Positions 1 through 10,300 of a DNA stretch of 64,000 nt are shown piece by piece (the first letter of the stretch is position 1; each line of letters starts with the position of its first letter). The notes beneath the pieces are model-generated. The model saw only the letters and a list, made by a program, of their open reading frames with translations. It made no database searches and was not told the DNA's origin. The DNA comes from Selaginella moellendorffii (taxonomy: Eukaryota > Streptophyta > Lycopodiopsida > Selaginellales > Selaginellaceae), in assembly GCF_000143415.4 (NCBI RefSeq), contig NW_003314349.1, positions 596,254 to 660,253 on the forward strand, read 5' to 3'. Made by a program: the position numbers and the translations under genes.

Positions 1-892
1 GACGACCTGGAACATTATGATTAATGTGTATTGCCAAGAAGAAAGCTTTAAAGAAGCAAAATTTGTGTTTGACATGGTGCCGGAAGCTGAGCTTACATCT
101 TGGAACAGCTTTAGGATCTCGCAGAACATGTGTTTACGTCTATGCCTTTTCTCGACACCATTTCATGGACGATGATGGTGGGTGGCTACATTCGTGTTGA
201 AAAGTTGGACAAGGCCAAGCAAGTTTTGGATAGGATGCCACAACTTGATGTGGTTGCTTGGACTACTTGGTTTTCTGCGTATACCATGGTTGGAGATCTG
301 GAGATAGTGAAGCAAAGCTTTGATGGGCTACATTTGCAAAAAGATATAGTGGTGTGGATTGCCTTGTTATCTGCTTACGTACGGCGTGGCTGTCTCGATG
401 AAGCTAAGAATACCTTCAATCAAATGCCTGAAAGGAGTTCAATCTGCTGGGCGAAGATGATCACTGCGTGTGCCCAAAACAGGCATTTAGAAGACACATT
501 CTCGCTGTTCTTAGAAGTTCCGGAGAATAGCTTCTGTGTTTGGAATGCAATGCTTGTGGCATATATCTCGTTTGGAGCAGTTCTTTCAGGATATGCCCGA
601 GCGAAGTGTAGTTTCATGGGGCGTGATGGTAGCCAAGTTTGCTCTCGCTGGTGACATACTCGAGGCATTCCAAGTTTTTGACCATATGAAGATGGTGGAT
701 TTGCCCGACGAGGCTTGTTTCGTGTCGCTGCTAATCGGGAGAAGTTTGTTTGCGTCTATGGTGGAAGATTATGAATTCACATCCACGAGACAGCACTACT
801 GCTGCGTGGTTGATTTGATAGCCCGCGCTAAGCGATTGGAGCACACGAAAGAGCTCCTTACTATCATAAATCCTTCGAGTGCTCCATTATAA
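1..892 (+). pseudogene. PPR protein gene, 3' part, frameshifted
   Basis: Remnant of a PPR gene of the kind encoding organelle RNA-binding proteins. The reading frame starts in frame 2 at the window edge with a typical repeat (TWNIMINVYCQEESFKEAK), jumps to frame 1 from about 130 to 570, and returns to frame 2 through the C-terminal part with the HYCCVVDLIARAKRLE signature of the PPR/E-motif boundary. The jumps near 112-130 and near 570-590 each remove part of a repeat, so no single ORF spans it. The protein stops soon after that signature (TAA at 890), without an E motif. The 5' end lies outside the window. I infer a pseudogene; two sequencing indels are a less likely alternative. Confidence 0.8.
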
Positions 893-920
893 AGGGTTTA
901 AGGGTGTAACTTATTAGGTC

Positions 921-2087
921 ATGGCAAAGCTTGGAAAGACGAGATGTGGTGCAAGGTACACTCCTTATGAAACCAGCGATAGCAAAAGCAAGAACTACCA
1001 GGTGGCGGAGAGTGTGAGCAGGCTGAGGCACGCTCTCGTTTATGACAATGGAAAAGTGTTGCATGTATGGGATATGGAAAGAGGATTTTGCAACTACAAG
1101 CTACCGTATCCATCCCAGATCAAGGGTCATCTTTGCGGAGTCGCGGGTGGAATTCTCTTCTTCAAGGAGAACAGCAACACTCAAACCATCTTTGCTTGGA
1201 ACCCAGTGACTGGATTCGTAAAAGAGATTAATCTTCCATCGGTGGAATCAGAGTTTCTAGTCATTGTCACGCCCAAGTCACACAGGCTCTGCAAGCTCAA
1301 CCCGAGCCTGAAGCTCGAGGCAGTGGGTGCTCCCCCGGTGGAGGACTGGACGCGGATTTGCTACTTGGGTGAGAGGTTCAATGGAGATTCGAGCATCAAG
1401 CTCGAGTGCTCGCGGCATCTGATGTACGCTAATGTCCTGGGCACGAGCTCGCTGCAACAGCTGGATGTTTTGGAAGCGACAGGAAATCCAGTTAGAACAA
1501 TCAGCTCTCCCAGGCCGATCAAGGGGCGAAGCTTTCATCTTCCACCAAGTGCTGGGAGCGTCAAGTATCGCTTCTTTCAGCTGGAACACGGCGTGTTTGT
1601 GTGTGTTTCGATGGAGAGGCGCTTGCATTTCCAAGGTTGCGTGAGAATCTGGCTGTACAAGCCTGGTTGTCATGGTGGTGCAAAGAATCGAAAAGGATCG
1701 TGTCATGCGTGCCGTGTTGCAAAGACGGTCCACGGAAGTCACCTCGCTATGGAAGAACTTTGTGTCTGCAGCAACAACGAGGACTGGGAGGATGTATCAA
1801 AGTTGCCAGACAAGTACGTGCATGGGTTGTTGAAAGAGTCAATCTCGCAGGACGATTGTGCCGGCTGGTTTGCGTTTGGGATGGCCAACACTGTCTTGGT
1901 GGCATTTGTTTCCAAGAGTGGCGACTTGAGCTCTTGCAAGGAGGTGTTTCGCTTCGAGCTGGCGTTGAGAGAGTGGAGCCGCGTGTCAAATCCATTCAGA
2001 AGCACTCGGGATGTTAACTGGAACAACATGGGCTGTTGGTGTCCAAGTTTTTCCAATCTGGACATGGATTGGGGGTGGTGTGCTTGA
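921..2087 (+). CDS. F-box-associated (kelch-like) domain protein lacking the F-box
   Basis: A 388-codon ORF beginning at an ATG 28 bp after the stop of the PPR remnant. It resembles the C-terminal substrate-binding half of plant F-box/kelch-type proteins: a blade-like stretch with WNPVTGFVKEINLP near residues 93-106, and a second half containing WEDVSKLPDKYVHGLLK near residues 286-302 and EVFRFELALREWSRV near residues 346-360. Complete family members carry a 40-50 residue F-box at the N terminus that binds Skp1 in SCF ubiquitin ligases. None is visible here, so the protein could not join an SCF complex in the usual way. A stretch around residues 240-275 reads poorly and may hide compensating indels. 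It may be a 5'-truncated gene left beside the PPR remnant. Expression is unknown. Confidence 0.55.
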   Translation: MAKLGKTRCGARYTPYETSDSKSKNYQVAESVSRLRHALVYDNGKVLHVWDMERGFCNYKLPYPSQIKGHLCGVAGGILFFKENSNTQTIFAWNPVTGFVKEINLPSVESEFLVIVTPKSHRLCKLNPSLKLEAVGAPPVEDWTRICYLGERFNGDSSIKLECSRHLMYANVLGTSSLQQLDVLEATGNPVRTISSPRPIKGRSFHLPPSAGSVKYRFFQLEHGVFVCVSMERRLHFQGCVRIWLYKPGCHGGAKNRKGSCHACRVAKTVHGSHLAMEELCVCSNNEDWEDVSKLPDKYVHGLLKESISQDDCAGWFAFGMANTVLVAFVSKSGDLSSCKEVFRFELALREWSRVSNPFRSTRDVNWNNMGCWCPSFSNLDMDWGWCA

Positions 2088-2189
2088 TCGGTCAAGTAGT
2101 TCATAGAAGATCCTGGAGTGATACAGTTCTCCTTGTGACGGAAATCTTACATCATATTAATACCCTGTGGTTCATCTTCCCCAAAGTCA

Positions 2190-3180
2190 AGCTCTAAACA
2201 ATAGACAAACCCTCTACTTGGGCTTCTCACGAACCCAAACTGCTCAAATCCAAAACGGCGCCAATCCTCCTCTCCAAGCATTATAGCAACATGAAGTTGC
2301 GGAATTTGGTCCATGACTACTTTGGACGGAGGGGCTTGGTCTTTTTGAGTTCGACCAGCACTTGAGATTCTGTAATAATGTCGTCCGCTGGTTGCCTCTC
2401 CCAGCAGTAATCACCTCTCAAGATATCCTTGCTCGAAAGAATACCAATGCCACTGCCGATTTCCACCAAGCCGAAGTCTCGACCGCTGCCTACTGGCACA
2501 GACGGGTAGGATTGATCAGGATGCTCCAAATTGATCAGCTTCTTCCAATCCTACGGATCCAACGCCAAACAATACCACTCACCACCCTCAATGCAGATCA
2601 TGGAAGTCAGCACTAAGTTTCTGGTAAAGAGCTTGTGAATCGGACCCCAGCGTCCGACTCTTGAATCAAAGTCAAATCCCGCTAGGAAGATTCTGAACTC
2701 TAACTTGCCGCTGACCTTGTCCTGGAAGCTGAGCATGGCCCTCCCGGTTCCATCACCAGAACTACCACCATCAGAACCATATAATAATGACGTTGCTGCG
2801 GGCGTTGCTGTAGTGGTAACCCATTGCTTAGTCACTGGATTCCCAACTAGAAACTCACCATCATGGCCTGGACTGGAGCGCAAACCCAAACAACCTCCAG
2901 CCATCATAAATCATTCACACCAAGCCGATCGTGCTTGGAATGACCAGCTCCTGTTGAAGCTGTACGATCTTAAAGTTGGGGATTGATCGTGTCTTGGCAT
3001 AAGAGCAATGCAACTGGCAAGACTGAAACGGGCCCTAGAAGGCCAAGACGCCCAAATCATATGCAACCTTGCGTTGCACAACATGCGCATCCATCTCTCG
3101 CGCATCCCGCACTGCCAAACGCGCTAGTATATCTTCAACAACACCCTCTGGAAGATACTGCAGACGAATCCTAAGCAACA
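2190..3180 (-). pseudogene. F-box/kelch-type protein gene, decayed
   Basis: On the minus strand a recognisable F-box opens near 3174 (LPEGVVEDILARLAVRD). It is followed by in-frame stops near 3035 and 2928. A frame change then leads into 2907-2551, which reads GEFLVGNPVTKQW, a typical first blade of the F-box-associated domain. A further frame change gives 2529-2317 (FGLVEIGSGIGILSSKD), and a tail (IGAVLDLSSLGS) lies near 2260-2230. The order F-box, blade, C-terminal tail is that of an intact family member, so this is a former complete gene broken by several stops and frameshifts. It may be a relative of the F-box-less ORF just upstream on the other strand, but I could not align them. Confidence 0.7.
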
Positions 3181-3310
3181 CTGCTTCAATGAGAGCTGTT
3201 GGCTCGAAGTTTCAAGGCGCTGGAAGATGAGTTTCCAGGCCGTGTGGTTGACCGGACCGGATGGTTTGACCGCCAAATCCTTCTCCATCGCCATGAGCAA
3301 AACAGTATAA

Positions 3311-5479
3311 TTATTGTGTTTGATCGAATGTAAATTGAGGCAAAAGCCTTCGATTAAACAACACATAAGCAGCTCCTCCTTTCGGGTCCAAGCTGAAAAG
3401 ATCTCTCACTCCTTCTACCCCGTCACGGATGTTATTCCACGAACAACTTCCAAGAAAACATCTCAAGTGTAAAGCATCTGGCACAAAAGGCATGCTTGCG
3501 ATGAGATCTTGAGCAGCACCCAAATGCCCAGCACGGCTCAAACCATCGATCACGCAGCAATAGTGTTGCTTTCCTGGATCAAGGCCAAAGTCGAGGATCA
3601 TAGAGCTAAAGCAGCTCTTGCAATCGTCCACACTGCCTCCACGACTGCATGCTATGAGAGCAGACACGAAAGAGACTTCGTCCACCAGATCTAGTGTTTT
3701 CATCGTATCAAACATTTCCAATGCACGAGTGGAGTCGCTGCTGTTGGTGAGACCAGCCAAAACAGTGCTCCAAGTTATCACACCGCACTCTGGAGTAGAG
3801 TAGAAAACTTTGACAGCTCTCTCAACTTGTCCACTCTTGACATAAGAAAACAGAAGGACATTCCACGATACCAAGTTCTTGAGTGGCATGCTATCAAACA
3901 AGGCCTTGGTTTTGTTGGTATGCCCGGCCTGGGCATATATAGACAACATAATGTTCCACACTGGTTGATCTTTCCATGGAATTGATATAAAAAACTTCTC
4001 AGCGTCATCGACATATGCATCCCGGGAATATGCAGCGAGAACACATGTTGAGGATGAAGGGTCGTGTTCTGGCATCAAATCAAAAGCGTTCTTCGCTTCC
4101 TCAATTTTCCCAGATTGGGCATATACATCTAGCATTGAGTTCCAGGATATTATGCTTCTTTCTGTCATTCTTTCGAACAGATCTCTGGCTGGGAGAAGCT
4201 TTCCTCTTTGCGTGTAGGCTGTTAGCATTGTGTTCCAGGTTATGAGGTCTCGATCTGGCATTCCATTGAAAAACTCCCGAGCTCTTTCGAGATTTTCACT
4301 CTGCACAAGCGACATGAGCATCGTATTACACGAAATCACGTCCAGAAACGGCATTTCTCGAAATATACAAGCAGCGTTTTCCAGATGACCTCTTTGAGAA
4401 TAGGCTGCCAGAATGGCATTCCACGACACCAAGTTCTTTTCTGGCATCCAATCGAATATTTCTCTCGCATCCTCGACTCTACCCCTGTGAATATAAGCTG
4501 AAAGCATGGCATTTTGAGAGATCAAGTCATGCTGCGGCATTCTAGCAAAGTAATCCTTTGCCTTCTCCGGATACCCTCGCTGGGCATATGCTGTCAGCAT
4601 AGACGTCCATGAGGCACTGTTTGCCTCTGGCATTTCATCAAAAACTTTTTCTGCCCGGGTCAAATCTCCATGCTGTGTGTATGTTGCGAGCATGGTGTTC
4701 CAGACTATCAAATCTCTCTGTGGCATTCTATTATAGAGACCTTCTGCCGCTTCCAAGAAGCCATTCTCGCTATATGCGGCTAACATGGTTGATAGAGAGA
4801 TCAAGTTGACGGACTCCATCTCTTCAAGCATCTTTTGTGCATGGAGTGTTTTTCCACTGTTGCCGTATGCAGATAGCATCGCATTGCAGCAGATTATGTC
4901 GTGCATCGGCATTTGGGAAAAGATTTCCTCGCTAGCTCTAACTTCTCCATTTCGAGCATAAGCAACAGCCAAACTTGTCCAGGAGATCAAACAGTGAAGA
5001 GGCATTGCATCAAAATGAGCTTTTGCCATGTCAAGATGCCCTTGATGGGCATATAACGCAAGGATCATGTTGAAGGAAGAAAGAGTTTTTTGCGGCATCG
5101 ATTCAAAGAATTCCAAGGCATCGTTCGCATGACCAACTCCAATGTAGGCATTCAGCATGGAATTCCAGACCACAGCATCCTTGCAAGGCATCTTATCAAA
5201 GGTATTCTTCGCATCTTCCAGATGCCCGTTTCGAGCATATGCCAAAAGCATAAAGCTCCACGAGAAGGAATCCTTTGGATGGAGCGCGTCAAAGGCCTCT
5301 CGAGCATCCTTGACACACCCAAGCCTTCCATAGAGCTCGACCATCTTATTCTTAAAGATTCTCCCTCCATAGCCGCTCGCATTCTTGATGGATTCGTGGA
5401 TCACCCGGGCAGTAGCGAGCGATTTGCAGTGCTGGATTTGCTGGAGGAGATCGGAGCTCGCGATTGAATGGCTGCCCAC
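3311..5479 (-). CDS. PPR protein (PLS class, mostly 31-residue S-type repeats)
   Basis: Single-exon ORF of 722 codons. After a short N-terminal region (LLQQIQHCKSLATARVIHESI) there are about 18-20 tandem repeats of roughly 31 residues of the form 'DxxSWNxMLxAYxxxGxxxxAxxxFxxMPxx'. They end in the HYCCVIDGLSRAGHL signature and a shortened E motif (GGAAYVLFNRRLLP) before the stop. No DYW deaminase domain is present. Such proteins bind plastid or mitochondrial RNA, each repeat contacting one base, often at C-to-U editing sites. The ORF begins with GTG. A TAG lies eight codons upstream in frame and the first in-frame ATG is codon 46 (NKMVELYG), so the true start is uncertain. It is divergent from the next PPR gene, with only 72 bp between the two ORFs. 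Confidence 0.85.
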   Translation of the reverse strand: MGSHSIASSDLLQQIQHCKSLATARVIHESIKNASGYGGRIFKNKMVELYGRLGCVKDAREAFDALHPKDSFSWSFMLLAYARNGHLEDAKNTFDKMPCKDAVVWNSMLNAYIGVGHANDALEFFESMPQKTLSSFNMILALYAHQGHLDMAKAHFDAMPLHCLISWTSLAVAYARNGEVRASEEIFSQMPMHDIICCNAMLSAYGNSGKTLHAQKMLEEMESVNLISLSTMLAAYSENGFLEAAEGLYNRMPQRDLIVWNTMLATYTQHGDLTRAEKVFDEMPEANSASWTSMLTAYAQRGYPEKAKDYFARMPQHDLISQNAMLSAYIHRGRVEDAREIFDWMPEKNLVSWNAILAAYSQRGHLENAACIFREMPFLDVISCNTMLMSLVQSENLERAREFFNGMPDRDLITWNTMLTAYTQRGKLLPARDLFERMTERSIISWNSMLDVYAQSGKIEEAKNAFDLMPEHDPSSSTCVLAAYSRDAYVDDAEKFFISIPWKDQPVWNIMLSIYAQAGHTNKTKALFDSMPLKNLVSWNVLLFSYVKSGQVERAVKVFYSTPECGVITWSTVLAGLTNSSDSTRALEMFDTMKTLDLVDEVSFVSALIACSRGGSVDDCKSCFSSMILDFGLDPGKQHYCCVIDGLSRAGHLGAAQDLIASMPFVPDALHLRCFLGSCSWNNIRDGVEGVRDLFSLDPKGGAAYVLFNRRLLPQFTFDQTQ

Positions 5480-5551
5480 TTGATGATCCAGCTTGAAAGA
5501 CTATGAACTAGGGCGATGGATTGATCTCCAGGATGGACTACTGGCGGTTGA

Positions 5552-8002
5552 ATGGTCGCCCACGCCCAATCGCTCCGGGCATTCCGAGAAACCGGGCACT
5601 TTGCCCAGCTCTTGAAATCCTGCGAGGATCTCTGCCATGGCCGATGGATTCACGGCGAGATCCGGCGCAGCGATCACGCAACCAACCTCTTCCTCGCCAA
5701 CAATCTCATCCAGATGTATGGCCGCCATGGTAGCATCGCTGACGCCCACGCCGTCTTTGACGAGATCCGCGAGCCCAATGTCTACTCTTGGAACATCCTC
5801 GCGCAGGCCTATCTCCTCGCCGGAAACACAAGAGAGGCGAAAGCCCTCTTCGATCAAATGCCCGTAAGGGATGCCGTGTCCTGGACCGCATTGCTTGTGA
5901 CAAATGCCCAGAAAGGGCATCTTGGAAATTCCTTGGATCTTTTCCATGAAATGCCTACCAGAGATCTCGTGGCCTGGAACGCCATGATACACGCCATAGC
6001 AGAGCATGGAAGCTTGGACGAAGCATTAGCAATGTTCCAGAAAATGCCACAGTGGAACTTCTCCTCGTGGAACTCTTTGATTGCAGAATTTGCCAAGAGA
6101 GGGCATCTTGGTTCCGCAAAGGAGGCCTTCGATTCCATGCCGGCGCGCAACGATGTGTCTTGGGCGACCATGGTGGCTGCTATGGCTTCCATCGATCGCT
6201 CATTGGACGATGGCAGATCTTGCTTCCATCTCATGCCGCAGCACGATCTAGTCTCCTCCTCTGCGATGGCGGTCGCCTTTGCCCGCAATGGAGATCTCTC
6301 CCTCGCGAAGAAGATCATGGATTCCACGCCGGATCAGAGCACCGCGAGCTGGAACGCCTACCTCGAATCTCTCTCGCAGCGCGGAGATGTCACCGCAGTA
6401 GACGCGGCATTCGCAGAGATCGCCCAGCGCGATGAGATCAGCTGGACGATCCTGCTCAAGACGCATCGCGAGGATCTGGGCGAGGCAGAATCGATCCACG
6501 CGCGCATGCCGAGCTGCAATGCGGTGTCGTCCACGCTCATGATCTCGGCCTATGCGGAGCACGGGCACCTGGAAGAAGCGATTCGCGAATTCGATTGCAT
6601 GCCGGATCGATCGATCGTGTCGTGGAACGCGATGATCCGGGCATTCGTGGATTGCGGCGAGAGCTTGCAGGAGGCTAAGCGCGTGTTTGATATGATGCCC
6701 ACGCGAGACATTGTCTCGTGGAACTCCATAGCCCAGGCATATTCCGATCGAGGGTATCTAAGCGAGGGAAGATTCCTCTTTGCGATCATGCCAGCGTGGA
6801 ATACCATCACTTGGACGGTCCTGATCTGCGCAAATGCCGAGAACGGGTATATTGAGCAAGCACGGAGAGTGTTTACTTCCGTACAAGACGAGAGCGTTGT
6901 CACGTCCACGGCGATGATCAAAGCGTACGGGATAAATGGCTGTGACGCGAAGGCTTGGAGGGTGTTCATTGAGATGAGAGAGAGAAATGTGGTGTCTTGG
7001 ACTGCTTTGATTGGAGCAAATGCCTTGTGTGGTCATTTGGATGAGGCAAAGTTGGTTTTTAGCAAGATGCCTTGTTGGGATTTGGTCTCGTTCGATTGCA
7101 TGCTTGGAGCTCATGCGAACCAGCTCGAGGTCGAGAAGTGTGTGGAGATCTTTGAAACTATGCCTCCCCGGAGCATCATCTCCTGGAACGCTTTGCTTGC
7201 TGCGTATGCGCTGGATAGTCTCGTGGAGCTCACCAAGTGGACGTTCTCCAAGATGCCCAAGTGGAGCATCGTGTCGTGGAACCTTGTGATGCAAATCTTT
7301 GGCCACAATGGACTGGTGGACGAAGCTCGAGCAATGTTTGAGAGCATTCCCAATCGCAACATCATGACTTGGAACGCGATTGTTGCTGCTTATGCCTCAA
7401 ACGGACAGGGCCGCGTTGGGATCGAGCTTTGTACGAGGATGTTGGTCGAAGGACTCCGCCCGGACAACACCATCTTCATAAGCATCCTCTCGGCTTGCAG
7501 CCATGTCGGGCTCTTGGATCAAGGCTTGAGCTTCTTTACGTCCATGATCCGCGACTTTGATCTTACTCCAGCCAAGGAACACTACTGCTGCATGGTGGAC
7601 ATTCTCGGCCGTGCCGGGCAGCTAGCCAGAGCCGAGGAGCTCATCGAGACGATGCCATATCTCCCGGACGCGGTAACTTGGTGCACGCTCTTGGGAGCTT
7701 GCAAGCTTCACCAGGATGTTACTCGAGCGGATCGAGCGGCAAAGCTCGTGTTCAAGCTGGATCCAGAGAACGCCGCGTCCTACATCGCGCTGGCTTGCAT
7801 CTACGCCGAGCTTCGCAGGAAAGAAGACGAGGTTGCGATACGAAAAGCCATGAGAAGAAAAGGCCTGGCAAAGCGACCGGGCGCCTCGTTTCTTTGTTTG
7901 GAATTCGAGGCTACACAGCAAGGATATCATGGCTTTTGCGATTCGGACAGACTTCCGGCCGCCTCACAATGTATATCTGATCTCCAACGTGGTTCTCGCT
8001 GA
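5552..8002 (+). CDS. PPR protein (PLS class with E motifs)
   Basis: Single-exon ORF of 816 codons from an ATG at 5552. Residues 1-60 form a leader region (LLKSCEDLCHGRWIHGEI), followed by about 20 repeats, nearly all 31-residue S type. A final P-L-S block contains ACSHVGLLDQGLSFFTSM, then HYCCMVDILGRAGQL and E/E+ motifs (VTWCTLLGACKLHQDV through MRRKGLAKRPGASF, about residues 705-785). There is no DYW domain. The likely role is sequence-specific binding of organelle transcripts, possibly editing with a partner deaminase; the target cannot be read from this sequence. The last 31 codons (after CLEF) do not look like PPR sequence and are antisense to the final exon of the phosphatase gene, so the original stop may have been lost. 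Confidence 0.9.
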   Translation: MVAHAQSLRAFRETGHFAQLLKSCEDLCHGRWIHGEIRRSDHATNLFLANNLIQMYGRHGSIADAHAVFDEIREPNVYSWNILAQAYLLAGNTREAKALFDQMPVRDAVSWTALLVTNAQKGHLGNSLDLFHEMPTRDLVAWNAMIHAIAEHGSLDEALAMFQKMPQWNFSSWNSLIAEFAKRGHLGSAKEAFDSMPARNDVSWATMVAAMASIDRSLDDGRSCFHLMPQHDLVSSSAMAVAFARNGDLSLAKKIMDSTPDQSTASWNAYLESLSQRGDVTAVDAAFAEIAQRDEISWTILLKTHREDLGEAESIHARMPSCNAVSSTLMISAYAEHGHLEEAIREFDCMPDRSIVSWNAMIRAFVDCGESLQEAKRVFDMMPTRDIVSWNSIAQAYSDRGYLSEGRFLFAIMPAWNTITWTVLICANAENGYIEQARRVFTSVQDESVVTSTAMIKAYGINGCDAKAWRVFIEMRERNVVSWTALIGANALCGHLDEAKLVFSKMPCWDLVSFDCMLGAHANQLEVEKCVEIFETMPPRSIISWNALLAAYALDSLVELTKWTFSKMPKWSIVSWNLVMQIFGHNGLVDEARAMFESIPNRNIMTWNAIVAAYASNGQGRVGIELCTRMLVEGLRPDNTIFISILSACSHVGLLDQGLSFFTSMIRDFDLTPAKEHYCCMVDILGRAGQLARAEELIETMPYLPDAVTWCTLLGACKLHQDVTRADRAAKLVFKLDPENAASYIALACIYAELRRKEDEVAIRKAMRRKGLAKRPGASFLCLEFEATQQGYHGFCDSDRLPAASQCISDLQRGSR

Positions 8003-9929
8003 GATAAGTGTCTTGATTCCTATGCCAAGTCCAGAGTGCTCGAGTTGGGCTCTCGATCTACAATCCATGAAATGCAGATCATTAGCCGATGATCAAGCAA
8101 GATAGGCAGAGAACTCTCTTACCTCGAGGATTCCATGGCCGAAGCTGCTGTCCCGGAACGCACTCCAATCCGGTTGTCTGTCCCAGCAAAACTTTCCAGC
8201 TGCCGGACCAGATGTGAAGTTGAATCCACAGTACTCATACGGGACTCCAACGGGATCCGGCGTTGACTCGGGCTTGGGACAAGCCCCCGGATCGTCAGCG
8301 TGCTTGATCGCCATGCCTTCCCTGTTGCCGCCATCGCCGACCGTGATGAACAGCGGCGCGCACCGGTCATACTCGTAGTTGTAGACGAGATTCATGCGCT
8401 CGTAGGCGTGAACCTGTTAGTCAAACGTGTTGGTCAAAGAAAGAAAAGACAGGCTTGACTACTTACATGCCCAGAGAACACAATGTCAACTCCAAATTTG
8501 TACAAGAGATCCTCCATTGACTGCCTCATACACTCGGCTTCCCGGTAGTGGGATTTGTAACTGTTGTACCAAGGTTGATGGAACGCTACAATAAGCCATG
8601 GCGTTTCCTCCCGGTCAACGCTCATGAGGTCCTTCTCGAGCCACGCATACTGTTGACCTGGAGCAAAAGGTCAGCCGAAAGTCATCTCTAGTCAATGGTA
8701 AGTCAGTTACTTGAATTGCTGTAGTCGATGTAGCCTCCCAGCATGATAAAATGCGCTCCTCCGGCATTGAACGAGTAGTACATCTTTGTGGGCGAGCCGC
8801 TTTCGCGGTATGGAACCGCGAAGCGTGCGTTGTAGGCGACAAAGGTGTTGTTTTGGGCTTGGAGCTCGTATTCGTGATTGCCCTCGATCACCATGGTTGG
8901 AACTTTGGATCTCAGACTTTGGAGATATCTGCAAGAAAAGTTCCAAAGTTGTAGTAAGACGAAGAGCTTTGGCGATCGATTGTGAAGGAAACACTTGCCT
9001 TCCCCAGTAGTCCCACCGAGGTTGATACGTCTCGTGAATCGGCGTCTCCGGGAACGCGCACTTGTAGCACGAAGATCCTGTCCCGTTTGTGACGTAAAGA
9101 TTGGCGTAGCTCAAATCGCCCAAGAACACATTCAAGTCGGGCTTGTTTCTCTGGAGGTGACAAATGGTCGAGGTTGTGTTGTACGTAAGGCCCAGATCAC
9201 CAACAATCGCGATGCGCTTGGGGTAAAAGTATGGTCCTTTCGCAGGCAGTGTTGTGAACGAGTAAACAGGACTCATGGCTTTGGCAAAAGGATCTCCACA
9301 TCGGTAGTAGTACGTCGTGCTGGACTTTAATCCTGTGAGAAAACCAAGATCAGTATGGTCAATCACTAGCTGATTGTTTTCAAGGAAAGGAAGAGAAAGA
9401 ACCTTGCAATTTGACATGATGGATGATTCCTGATGTATAATTGTTGAGTCCCTTGTAAGGATAGAGCTGGCTATAGACCGAAGCTTTGCCAACAGCAAAG
9501 TGGTCTAGCTTGAAGATTCCATACTCAACGACGCTCTTGATGAGCGAAGGATTGAGCGGCGTCACGTCCTGTCCGACTTGAAACTCTCCTGATTCATCGA
9601 AACCACGTTAGTCGATCAAAACCCTGCAAATCTTTGCTCCATTCCATACCTGTGATCCATGACACAAACATGGAGCTGGAGTCCGTCCCTTGCGCCAAAG
9701 CGATTTGCTCGGGGTGGAATCCTGGAACGATCTTGGCGAGGCGAGGATCATTGTTGGGCAGATCATCGCTCCCGATTGGGAGGCGCTCGTCGAGAGCAAC
9801 AGTCACTGGATCGAAGGGTCCGTCAGCCGTACTTGGAATCGTCCTCAGCTTGGCGAGATTTTTTGCTGGAGACAAGAGTGCCAGGAACACTACAAAAATC
9901 GTCCACCATGGACGGGACAGCAAAACCAT
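7911..9929 (-). CDS. Purple acid phosphatase (PAP15/PAP23-like, phytase-type)
   Basis: Seven exons joined by eye: 9929-9650, 9588-9403, 9332-8999, 8928-8711, 8657-8467, 8413-8123, 8057-7911. They total 1647 nt (548 residues), close to the usual length for this group. An N-terminal hydrophobic segment (about residues 7-20) is a probable secretion signal. The five metallophosphoesterase motifs are present in order: GDLG (about 200), GDLSY (about 227), GNHE (about 283), AFHQPWY (about 364) and GHVHAYER (about 402). These bind the di-iron/iron-metal centre that hydrolyses phosphomonoesters such as phytate. The C terminus (WTWHRNQD, DQIYIVRRP) is typical. Introns are 53-70 nt; intron 3 has a GC donor. 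The last exon overlaps the convergent PPR ORF by 92 bp. Confidence 0.92.
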
Positions 9930-9994
9930 TTTTCTTCCTTGCAGTACAACACCGTATATTTATAATTGGGCACAAAAAGGGATTTGACGAATAT

Positions 9995-10300
9995 CCTCTA
10001 GATCCTACGAATAGCCTCTCCATCCAAACTTGGAGTGGTCTCCACCATTTCCTGGCGAATGCTTGTACGCTCCACAAGCAACGCCAGGCGCAGGAGCTGC
10101 AAAACTGTCGCTGTATTTCTTCCAGGATTCTCATCGTTCCTCGTGAGCAAGCTTTGGATTAACGCATACCATGATGGAGATGGCGGAGGGCATTCGATCC
10201 TGCCACAGCCTCCCCGATATCCATATTCGAATGCAGCACTTGCACACGCCCGGGGACGTAAGCTTATCGAGATGTATCCAAGACGATGCTACATTTTGGA
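9995..10300 (+). pseudogene. Duplicated 5' end of the PPR gene at 11449
   Basis: This stretch closely matches 11265-11590, which covers the 5' flank and first 45 or so codons of the intact PPR gene downstream. Shared blocks include the leader around 10060-10160 (AATGCTTGTACGCT, CTGTATTTCTTCCAGGATTC) and the coding start (SCHSL, DIHIRMQHLHTPGDV). Several small deletions shift the frame, and similarity stops near 10295, just after LIEMY. It is therefore a truncated copy with no usable ORF. The copy and the intact gene are in the same orientation and enclose a decayed lectin-domain fragment. Confidence 0.8.

Noticed and set aside
9634-10162. Plus-strand ORFs over the first phosphatase exon
   Set aside because: Antisense shadows of a clearly spliced coding exon.
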